Source: Candidatus Auribacterota bacterium (GTDB lineage Bacteria > Auribacterota > JAFGBW01 > JAFGJP01). Taken from it: 6,384 nt of DNA. A model generated the notes under the pieces. It made no database searches. It saw only the letters and a program-made list of their open reading frames with translations, and had not been told where the DNA came from. Below, in pieces: positions 1 through 5,425 of this stretch. The stretch is from positions 1 to 6,384 of the forward strand of contig JAFGJP010000106.1 of NCBI GenBank assembly GCA_016929035.1. Direction: 5' to 3'. A program made the position numbers and the translations under genes. Position 1 is the first letter of the stretch; the number at the start of each line of letters is the position of its first letter.

Positions 1-1
1 A

Positions 2-235
2 ACCTACTATCGGGGAGACAGTGATGAGGAGGTTGTCAAATTAAAGAAGATCCTTAAGGCCAACGGGTATTTTCTGAGCAGTGACAATTCATTTTTTGAT
101 ATGGATTGTGAAGAAGCTGTACGAAATTTTCAAAGCGGTTTTCTGCTCTATCCGGATGGAACCGTTGGGACAGAAACCATACTGATGCTGTATTCCCGGT
201 TCGTCCAGAATGTCCCGAGATTGCATGAAAAGTAA
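2..235 (+). CDS. gspA: GspA/ExeA-like protein, C-terminal peptidoglycan-binding domain (5' truncated by window edge)
   Basis: Only the last 77 codons are present, read in the frame that ends at the TAA at 233-235; the start lies outside the window. The visible protein matches a PG_binding_1 domain. It has a helix containing EEVVKLKKILKANGYF, then a phenylalanine-aspartate element, the AVRNFQ helix, a PDGTVGTET turn and a final leucine-rich helix. In ExeA/GspA proteins an N-terminal AAA-type ATPase in the cytoplasm is joined through a membrane segment to a periplasmic domain of this kind, which binds cell wall and helps the type II secretin assemble. The ATPase part is not visible, so the GspA name rests on the terminal domain plus the gspB gene 15 bases downstream. 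An unrelated protein with the same wall-binding domain, such as an amidase or lytic enzyme, is possible but less likely in this context. Confidence 0.72.
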   Translation, partial: TYYRGDSDEEVVKLKKILKANGYFLSSDNSFFDMDCEEAVRNFQSGFLLYPDGTVGTETILMLYSRFVQNVPRLHEK

Positions 236-250
236 GGGGGAAGAAAAGGC

Positions 251-799
251 ATGAGCCTTATCATGGATGCGCTGGAGAAAGCGCAAAGAGACAAAGACCG
301 GAAAAAGGGGGAGTTAACTGAAGAAAATCTTCTTCACCCGGTGTTGTCCCGCAAGGCCGGGTCAGGAAAAAAGCTTTTTACGGTTTTGCTTCTGACGAAT
401 CTTGTTGTCATTATGCTGATATCAGGAGGAGTCGTTCTTTTCCGGAGTTTTTCTTTTTCGAAAAAAGATGTGAGTAGCCCTCCAATTATTAAGGATGCTT
501 CTTTTGCAAACAGGCAAAATATCGCTTTGGAAAGCGAGACAGATGAAATGTCAGGCAGATATGAGAAACAAGATTTGTCAGAGGAAGTTGTTTATCAAGA
601 AGAGATTGTTCTTCCGAACGGGCTTCGTCTGAAAGTTGACGGTGTTTATCTTGATGGTGATGTTCCTTATGCTCTGATCGGGCCTGAAATTGTCAAGGTC
701 GGTGACACCATTGAGGGGGTTGTGAGAGTCAATTATATTGATTTTAACAAGGTTGGTGTCGAATATAATAACAGGCAGTATTATTTGATGGTGCGCTAA
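251..799 (+). CDS. gspB: Type II secretion assembly protein GspB
   Basis: This 182-residue protein fits GspB/ExeB, the bitopic inner-membrane partner of GspA in passing the secretin through the cell wall. The N-terminus MSLIMDALEKAQRDKDRK is the conserved cytoplasmic motif of the family (usually MS.ILDALKKAE.ER). One membrane segment covers about residues 42-65. It is followed by a charged, low-complexity linker at 66-118, which is short and not strongly proline-rich. Residues 121-182 match the periplasmic GspB C-terminal domain: LPNGLRLKVDGVYLDGD, then YALIGPEIVKVGDTIEG and a final EYNNRQYYLMV strand. The length is at the short end of the family, near that of PulB. The start follows a purine-rich AAGGGGGAAG stretch and gives the complete family N-terminus. 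The gene is probably cotranscribed with the wall-binding gene upstream, whose stop is 15 bases away. Confidence 0.9.
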   Translation: MSLIMDALEKAQRDKDRKKGELTEENLLHPVLSRKAGSGKKLFTVLLLTNLVVIMLISGGVVLFRSFSFSKKDVSSPPIIKDASFANRQNIALESETDEMSGRYEKQDLSEEVVYQEEIVLPNGLRLKVDGVYLDGDVPYALIGPEIVKVGDTIEGVVRVNYIDFNKVGVEYNNRQYYLMVR

Positions 800-813
800 G
801 AGGGAAGCAGACA

Positions 814-819
814 GAAGGA
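814..819 (+). promoter_or_regulatory. Ribosome binding site deciding the lipoprotein start
   Basis: GAAGGA lies just ahead of two adjacent ATG codons at 824 and 827. The spacing is 4 bases to the first and 7 to the second, so the second is the better placed start. The choice changes the protein by one methionine and does not affect the signal peptide. Confidence 0.55.
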
Positions 820-826
820 TGACATG

Positions 827-1606
827 ATGAAAAAGGGAATACATGGGTTGATGGGCATGATCGTTTTTATAATATTTATAACAGGCTGCCGGACTGTCGA
901 TCCAATTGAGAAAAAAGGGACTCTTTTCCCAGCCCCGTTCTCAAAAAAATATGCTGAACTGTTTTACACGATGAACAGGGAATCCCAGCTGGAAGAGCTT
1001 GTGAAAATGATCGATCCCGAGACCTCGGCCAATTTTGACAAGCCCAAATTGAATGATGTTATGAGGTCCCGTTCAGATGATATCGTAAGCAAAAAAGAAA
1101 AATTCCAGCTTGAAGTTATGCAGGAAATAAGTCCGCAGGATGATTTTCGATTTGTTTATCTTCTGAAGAAGGAGGACTACGGTTTTTGGGGAAGGAAGTA
1201 CAGGCGGATAAGGATCGACAGGATTATCTGCGTTAAAAGAGGAGAAGAGTGGTTTATCTACGGTCCTGAAAAGCCGTTTGGCGAAGGACTCGGCGTTGAA
1301 ACGGTTTTTTTATGTCAGGTCAAGGATCTTTTAGAAAAGGAGGATCAATCCTCTTTTTTGAGAAAGATCATCGAGGAGGATTACAGCCAGACGAAATTCA
1401 CTGTGTTCACACATGAAATGCCTGACCGGACAAGAGAAGAAGTTGTTGAAGAGCTTATGCAAAAGGGGATACAGCTTTATGACGGTGAAAATTATAGAGA
1501 AGCATTAAGGCTTTTCAAGAAGGCCTTTGACATAAGCCAGGGGCGCTCACAGAAAGCGGAGACGTACATCAAAAGATGCCAGAAGGCCATTGAAATGGGC
1601 TTTTAA
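827..1606 (+). CDS. Putative outer-membrane lipoprotein with C-terminal TPR
   Basis: I do not recognise this protein by name. Numbered from the chosen start it has 259 residues; an ATG three bases earlier gives 260. The N-terminus is a lipoprotein signal: KK, a hydrophobic stretch, then the lipobox ITGC with the lipidated Cys at residue 21. The residue after Cys is Arg, not Asp, which by the E. coli Lol rule favours the outer membrane. The middle (about 40-155) has an amphipathic helix followed by alternating strands ending in CVKRGEEWFIYGP. This layout is reminiscent of NTF2-like folds, but that is only inference. Residues about 206-255 form a TPR-like helical hairpin (ELMQKGIQLYDGENYREALR and on). 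The gene follows gspB by 24 bases and is probably in the same transcript. That suggests an envelope role beside GspA/GspB, but nothing in the sequence proves a secretion function. Confidence 0.75.
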   Translation: MKKGIHGLMGMIVFIIFITGCRTVDPIEKKGTLFPAPFSKKYAELFYTMNRESQLEELVKMIDPETSANFDKPKLNDVMRSRSDDIVSKKEKFQLEVMQEISPQDDFRFVYLLKKEDYGFWGRKYRRIRIDRIICVKRGEEWFIYGPEKPFGEGLGVETVFLCQVKDLLEKEDQSSFLRKIIEEDYSQTKFTVFTHEMPDRTREEVVEELMQKGIQLYDGENYREALRLFKKAFDISQGRSQKAETYIKRCQKAIEMGF

Positions 1607-1625
1607 AAAAGAAAGAAGGGTTAGG

Positions 1626-1643
1626 CGCTAAGAACGCGAAGAA
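1626..1643 (+). repeat. Tandem 9-base repeat (CGCTAAGAA, CGCGAAGAA)
   Basis: Two adjacent 9-mers differ at a single base. Strings of the type CGCAAAGAACGCTAAGAA recur between genes in a number of bacterial genomes. My link to that group is from memory, and two units alone could be chance. Confidence 0.45.
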
Positions 1644-1704
1644 AAGTATTTTGTATCAAAACGCACTCTTTTTTTGAATTTGAGGTTTTGAGTTTGTCCT
1701 CTGA

Positions 1705-1727
1705 AATGAGAAAAAATCTGAAGATTT
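1705..1727 (-). terminator. Possible weak terminator after cheR
   Basis: Read on the minus strand, AAATC, loop TTCA and GATTT form a 5-bp stem whose 3' arm runs on into three more T residues. It lies about 135 bases beyond the cheR stop. The stem is short and AT-rich, so termination may be inefficient or Rho-dependent. No stronger hairpin with a T tail was seen between the two operons. Confidence 0.22.
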
Positions 1728-1795
1728 AGTCCCGGAAAACCCTTGATTTTTACAAAAGGATTTGTTTTGGGTTTAGAGTTTTTTGCCTCTTGATT

Positions 1796-1824
1796 GTCCT
1801 GAGCGAGCAAAGTTAGTCGAAAGG
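1796..1824. repeat. Degenerate intergenic repeat-like motif (GTCCTGAGC ... AGTCGAAAGG)
   Basis: The segment begins GTCCTGAGCGAGC and ends AGTCGAAAGG. This resembles a widespread intergenic string of the form TCCTGAGC...GTCGAAGG, often read from the other strand as CCTTCGAC...GCTCAGGA. Here the centre is expanded by AAAGTTA-like sequence, so the match is partial. The resemblance is from memory and was not tested by search. Confidence 0.4.
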
Positions 1825-1863
1825 TTTCTTTGCCTGAGTCTTGTGTCTGGATTCTTGCATCTT

Positions 1864-3465
1864 TTAGACGGTTACAAGAGGCTCAGTGAGCTTCTCGGTC
1901 AGCTGCAGAAGATTTTTATTTGTCATGCCTTCAGAAAATTTGACAATTTCATTCTCGTCGACATTAGCAAGAATATTTTTTATATTGTTGAACTGAATAA
2001 GAGCTTTTTTGTTGTTTCCCTTGTAGCGGCAGAGGTTCCCCAGGTGAAAGTAGGCGAGTGCTACCGTATGGTCGATGTAAACGACTTTTTCAAACATCTC
2101 TATGGCTTTTTCGATATCCTGTTTCTTGTCATAAAGAACGCCGAGGAGATAGTAGGCCTCAAGAAAGAGGTTGTCAAACCGAGTGATTTTATTTAACTCC
2201 TCAATAGCTTCATCGTATTTCCCCTGGTTGGCAAATATCGTCGCGCGTCCAAAATAAGCGAGGATGTACCTTTCGTCTTTTCCGATGATCTCAGAAAATT
2301 TCTGAAGGGCATCGTCGTAGTTCTTTTTTTCGAAGTCCATGGTTGCGTGATGATACTTTTTGTCTATGATCTGGAGGTTGTAAAAATCATCTGCCGTTTG
2401 ATGAGGAAGTTCAATGGAACCAATGTCTTCGACAGGCTTTTTTGTGCCTGTTTCCATGACAGAAACATCCGGTATCTCTGTTGACTTTGCATCTGTTGCG
2501 ATCGTGCTTAAGCTCATTTTCTTTGATATGGAAATATTTTCAAGATTCAAGTCGGGAATGGTCATGTAAGGAGCTTCCTTTTTCATGTCCTTTTGACGGG
2601 AAAGGTCTTTCTGATAGATGAACGCGTGCGGGAAGTCCAGCGTGACGAACTTGTTGTTGATTTGCCAGAGGGTTTCACTGTGGCCGATGAAAAGGTAGCC
2701 CTGGTCAGAAAGGGTGTTATAGATTTTGTTGATGACGGTTTTCGTGGTTTCGATATTAAAATAGATCGTGACGTTTCGGCAGAAAACGATATCAAGGTCG
2801 ACCATTTCAGGTAAATTGTAATCGTCTTTAACTAGGTTGTGCTGTTCGAATCGGGCCATTTTTTTTATCTGGTCGTTGACGATGTAGGACTTGCCGTATC
2901 GGGTAAAATATTTATCAAAATACTCAGGCGGCATGTGCTTGAATGTTCTTCTGGAGGTGTAAAGGCCTTTTTTCGCGTTTTCCAGGTAGTTCCTGTTGAT
3001 GTCCGTTCCCAGTATGGAGATGTTCCAAAGCGGTGCACCAGGGACTTCTTCCATGAGAATAATGGCCAGAGTATAGACTTCTTCGCCGGAAGAGCACCCT
3101 GCAGACCAGACCTTTATCTCGTTGACCCCCAGAACGCGTTTCCTGTTGACGATTTTGGGTATGATTTCTGCTCTGAGGATGTCCAGCTGAGGAAGATTAC
3201 GGAAAAAATACGTTTCGCCTATCGTGATGTCGTTGATAATTTTTTTCAGCTCGAGCTTGCCTTCGAAGTGATTCTGGAGAAAGTCATAGTAGGATTCAAA
3301 TGTCGTGAACTTGCTTTCCTGAATATGCTTGATGATGGTCGTGCGCAGCTGAGCTGCCCGGCTTTCATCATAGAAGAAGCCGTATTCGTCTACAAAAAGC
3401 TTTTGGTACTGGACAAAATAAAGCTTTTTGAACTCTTCGAGAGAAATTAAAGAAACATCAGGCAT
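1864..3465 (-). CDS. cheR: CheR-type chemoreceptor methyltransferase with C-terminal TPR domain
   Basis: This 533-residue protein joins a CheR methyltransferase to a TPR domain. CheR transfers methyl groups from S-adenosylmethionine to receptor glutamates, which adjusts receptor activity. The all-helical N-terminal domain covers about 5-80. ETYFFRN (84-90) carries the conserved Arg89. The SAM-binding loop is VWSAGCSSGEEVYTLA at 119-134, GTD at 153-155 supplies the acidic residue for the cofactor, and FCRNVTIYF (228-236) and GHSE (261-264) are further CheR signatures. Residues about 287-360 look like a flexible linker. From about 369 to 504 there are four TPR units with an exact 34-residue period. 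E. coli CheR is about half this size and lacks TPRs; FrzF and WspC have a similar design. It is last in the operon, 6 bases after cheY. The site ahead of the start is weak (AGAAG), which suggests coupled translation. Confidence 0.93.
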   Translation of the reverse strand: MPDVSLISLEEFKKLYFVQYQKLFVDEYGFFYDESRAAQLRTTIIKHIQESKFTTFESYYDFLQNHFEGKLELKKIINDITIGETYFFRNLPQLDILRAEIIPKIVNRKRVLGVNEIKVWSAGCSSGEEVYTLAIILMEEVPGAPLWNISILGTDINRNYLENAKKGLYTSRRTFKHMPPEYFDKYFTRYGKSYIVNDQIKKMARFEQHNLVKDDYNLPEMVDLDIVFCRNVTIYFNIETTKTVINKIYNTLSDQGYLFIGHSETLWQINNKFVTLDFPHAFIYQKDLSRQKDMKKEAPYMTIPDLNLENISISKKMSLSTIATDAKSTEIPDVSVMETGTKKPVEDIGSIELPHQTADDFYNLQIIDKKYHHATMDFEKKNYDDALQKFSEIIGKDERYILAYFGRATIFANQGKYDEAIEELNKITRFDNLFLEAYYLLGVLYDKKQDIEKAIEMFEKVVYIDHTVALAYFHLGNLCRYKGNNKKALIQFNNIKNILANVDENEIVKFSEGMTNKNLLQLTEKLTEPLVTV

Positions 3466-3471
3466 TTTCTT

Positions 3472-3840
3472 CTACTTGTCCTGGAGCATTTTTTTGACGA
3501 CCTGGAGAATCTTGTCGGGATCCAGGTCCTTTGTCATGTATTCGTCAGCGCCTGTTTCGTAGCCGATGTTTTTGGATTCTGCACCGGCTTTAGCTGTCAG
3601 CATGAGGATTTTTATATCCTTGTATTTTTCATCGAATTTTATGAGGTTGCAGACTTCATAGCCGTTCATTTTAGGAAGCATGATGTCCAGAATAATAAGG
3701 TCCGGCCGTTTTTCTTTCGCAAGGTTCAGTCCCGTGACTCCATCGTTTGCTGTGAGAACTTCGTGACCGCCTGATGTAAGAACAGTCCTGAGAAGATCGA
3801 TTATCGTGGGGCTGTCATCGATAATAAGAATTTTTGACAT
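3472..3840 (-). CDS. cheY: Stand-alone CheY-like response regulator
   Basis: This single receiver domain of 122 residues has no output domain. It would take phosphate from CheA and pass the signal on by binding a partner. The receiver residues are in place: acidic pair Asp8-Asp9 in ILIIDDSP, phosphate acceptor Asp52 in ILDIMLPKMNG, Thr82 and Lys104. The residue after Lys104 is Asp, where most receivers have Pro. The DIMLPKMNGYEV core is more like PilG/PilH or generic single receivers than E. coli CheY (DWNMPNMDG), so motor binding should not be assumed. The start has a strong ribosome site six bases upstream. It lies 18 bases after cheW and 6 before cheR. The gene name follows from domain and operon context; the target is unknown. 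Confidence 0.88.
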   Translation of the reverse strand: MSKILIIDDSPTIIDLLRTVLTSGGHEVLTANDGVTGLNLAKEKRPDLIILDIMLPKMNGYEVCNLIKFDEKYKDIKILMLTAKAGAESKNIGYETGADEYMTKDLDPDKILQVVKKMLQDK

Positions 3841-3846
3841 GATTGA

Positions 3847-3854
3847 TCCTCCTC
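3847..3854 (-). promoter_or_regulatory. Strong ribosome binding site of cheY
   Basis: On the minus strand the sequence GAGGAGGA ends six bases before the cheY ATG. It is the best Shine-Dalgarno match in the operon and suggests that cheY is made at higher levels than cheW and cheR, whose sites are poor. Confidence 0.75.
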
Positions 3855-3858
3855 AACT

Positions 3859-4341
3859 TTAAGTCTTGTTGGTGATTTTAAGATTTCGCAGTTCATCGGG
3901 TGAAAGCAGGTTGTTTATGTTAATAAGGATAATCAGCTTATCCTGATACTTGGCTATGCCCACGAGACAGTGTCCCGGGAGATGCTGATCGATAATTGAT
4001 GGCGTTAAATCGATGTCTTTTTTCTTGATCGTGATGACCTCTTCGACTTCATCGACAATAATCCCGACAGGGGTGTTTTTTATCATAACTATCATAATTC
4101 GGCTTTTACCAGTATTTTCAGCTTTTAAATTAAACTTTTTTCTAAGGTCTATTGTGCAGATGATGTGTCCGCGCAGGTTGATCACTCCGGCCATATATCC
4201 GGGAGCGTTGGGGAGATTGACAAATTCCACAAGCTTGATAACATCCCGGACAGACTTAATGCCGACAGCATAGCTGTCATTGCCCAATTTGAAAATGACA
4301 AGTTGAAGTTCCTGCTCTGGTGTTTTTTTCTGTGCTCTCAT
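3859..4341 (-). CDS. cheW: CheW chemosensory coupling protein
   Basis: CheW links receptors to the CheA kinase in the cytoplasmic signalling array. The 160-residue protein is a single CheW domain (about 10-148) with LQLVIFKLGNDSYAVGI at the start, the family motif INLRGHI at 54-60 followed by DLRKKF, and VGIIVDEVEEVI at 92-103. The length is normal for the family. It lies between cheB (12 bases upstream) and cheY (18 bases downstream). The 12-base gap before its ATG is AT-rich and has no Shine-Dalgarno sequence, and the preceding codons of cheB offer none either. Translation may therefore depend on ribosomes finishing cheB or on an unstructured leader. No better internal start is evident, because the CheW fold begins within the first dozen residues. 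The identification is firm; which receptor it serves is not known. Confidence 0.93.
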   Translation of the reverse strand: MRAQKKTPEQELQLVIFKLGNDSYAVGIKSVRDVIKLVEFVNLPNAPGYMAGVINLRGHIICTIDLRKKFNLKAENTGKSRIMIVMIKNTPVGIIVDEVEEVITIKKKDIDLTPSIIDQHLPGHCLVGIAKYQDKLIILININNLLSPDELRNLKITNKT

Positions 4342-4353
4342 TATTTTAAAAAA

Positions 4354-5424
4354 TTAAATCAATTTTATTATTTCCTGACCGATTTTTTCAATGGGAAAAA
4401 TTTTTTCCGCGGCGCCGGTCTCGAAAGCGACCTTGGGCATGCCGTAAACGATTGATGTCACCTCGTCCTGGGCAAGCGTCCGGCCTCCTTTTCGCCTGAT
4501 TTCCATCAGCCCTTCACAGCCGTCTGATCCCATGCCTGTCAGAATAACGCCGATGGAATTGGGGCCGTAAGAATCCGCCAGGGATCTAAGAAGGATGTTC
4601 CCTGATGGCTTATGTCCCTGATAAGGAGGCGTTGCGAGCAGATGGATGCGGCCGTCATGAAGGATTTGGGTGTGGTAATTCTCCGGCGCGATATAGATCT
4701 GGCCGGGCTGGACAACAGATCCGCCTGAGGCCAGCGAGATTTTTTTCCCGCTTTCACTCTGGAGCCAGTCAATGAGGCCCGAAGTGAATCCCGGAACGAT
4801 ATGCTGAACGATAACGACGGGGAACTTGAAGTCATCCGGAAGGCCTGTAATGACATCAAGCAAGGCCTTGGGGCCTCCCGTAGAAGAAACGATACCGACG
4901 ATTTTATTTCCGGCTAATTCCTCCTTAAAGGTCTTTGTCGTACGAAGGCCGATATCGGCAATTTTTGCTTCCGGATGCGTAATGACCTTGACCTTCGAGA
5001 GAAGCTTGATCTTTTCGACGATAGTTTTTCCAAACTTATCGATATTATCCTGGGTTTCCATGGGACCTTTTTCCACGACATCCAGCGCCCCGAAAGAGAT
5101 GGCTTTAAACGCAAGGTTCATTTCAACCGTGTAAAGAGAAGAACTCACGATAAGAATGGGGGTTGGAGCATAGGCCATGATTTTTTTTGTTGCTTCAAAT
5201 CCGTTCATGATAGGGAGATTGATGTCCATTGTGATGATATCAGGCTTTAGGCTCATGGCATATTCAACAGCTTTTTTTCCGTCGTTGGCAATACCGGCAA
5301 CCTCGATCTCCTCATCGGTGTTAAAGATTTTCGTAAGGATTTTGCAGATCAGAGGAGAGTCTTCGACAATCAAAACGCGAATTTTTTTATCCGGCTTATG
5401 GGAATCAGAAGATTTTGAGAACAT
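4354..5424 (-). CDS. cheB: CheB chemoreceptor methylesterase/deamidase with receiver domain
   Basis: CheB removes methyl groups from receptor glutamates and deamidates glutamines, opposing CheR. The 356-residue length is normal. The receiver domain (about 15-135) has the acidic residues Glu21-Asp22 in LIVEDSPL, acceptor Asp67 in ITMDINLPIMNG and Lys119. A linker follows to about 170. The catalytic domain (about 173-356) shows the complete triad by alignment with E. coli CheB: Ser181 in VSSTGGP, His208 in IVQHIVPGFTSG and Asp301 in LTGMGSDG. The residue after Lys119 is Gly, where Pro is usual. Phosphorylation by CheA would relieve inhibition of the esterase by the receiver. The ATG lies one base after the stop of cheA (TAA-C-ATG), a sign of translational coupling. 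An extra 14 or so residues, rich in Ser, Lys and Asp, precede the receiver. Confidence 0.95.
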   Translation of the reverse strand: MFSKSSDSHKPDKKIRVLIVEDSPLICKILTKIFNTDEEIEVAGIANDGKKAVEYAMSLKPDIITMDINLPIMNGFEATKKIMAYAPTPILIVSSSLYTVEMNLAFKAISFGALDVVEKGPMETQDNIDKFGKTIVEKIKLLSKVKVITHPEAKIADIGLRTTKTFKEELAGNKIVGIVSSTGGPKALLDVITGLPDDFKFPVVIVQHIVPGFTSGLIDWLQSESGKKISLASGGSVVQPGQIYIAPENYHTQILHDGRIHLLATPPYQGHKPSGNILLRSLADSYGPNSIGVILTGMGSDGCEGLMEIRRKGGRTLAQDEVTSIVYGMPKVAFETGAAEKIFPIEKIGQEIIKLI

Positions 5425-5425
5425 G

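Larger units (their letters stand above)
1607..1863. other. Convergent intergenic stretch, no gene
   Basis: These 257 bases separate the ends of the lipoprotein gene and cheR. No credible coding region is seen on either strand. The stretch holds a tandem 9-mer at 1626-1643, a weak hairpin at 1714-1727, and a long-loop inverted repeat AAACCC/GGGTTT at 1737-1742 and 1769-1774 followed by a T run at 1779-1784. It also holds a repeat-like motif at 1796-1824, an inverted repeat GCAAAG/CTTTGC at 1807-1812 and 1828-1833, and two near-identical 10-mers of the form TCTTGYRTCT at 1839-1848 and 1853-1862. It looks like spacer DNA built from degenerate dispersed repeats. Confidence 0.7.

Noticed and set aside
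578..844. Minus-strand open frame of 88 codons over gspB
   Set aside because: It is antisense to the conserved GspB C-terminal domain and has no support of its own.
1737..1784. AAACCC/GGGTTT inverted repeat followed by a T run as a terminator of the lipoprotein operon
   Set aside because: The 6-bp stem has a 26-base loop and the T run starts several bases after it, so it does not make a convincing intrinsic terminator.
1628..1810. Short minus-strand open frame of 60 codons in the spacer
   Set aside because: Its residues are low-complexity (Lys, Phe, Asn, Ser rich), it covers the repeat motifs, and no ribosome site or family match was seen.
1607..1863. CRISPR array or tRNA in the spacer
   Set aside because: No regularly spaced direct repeats of suitable length and no cloverleaf arms were found.
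1783..2196. Open frame of 137 codons on the plus strand overlapping the spacer and cheR 3' end
   Set aside because: Most of it is antisense to the CheR TPR units, and its start lies in the repeat-like spacer.
2839..3450. Open frame of 203 codons on the plus strand inside cheR
   Set aside because: It lies fully antisense to conserved CheR motifs and shows no recognisable domain. It is a shadow of the real gene.
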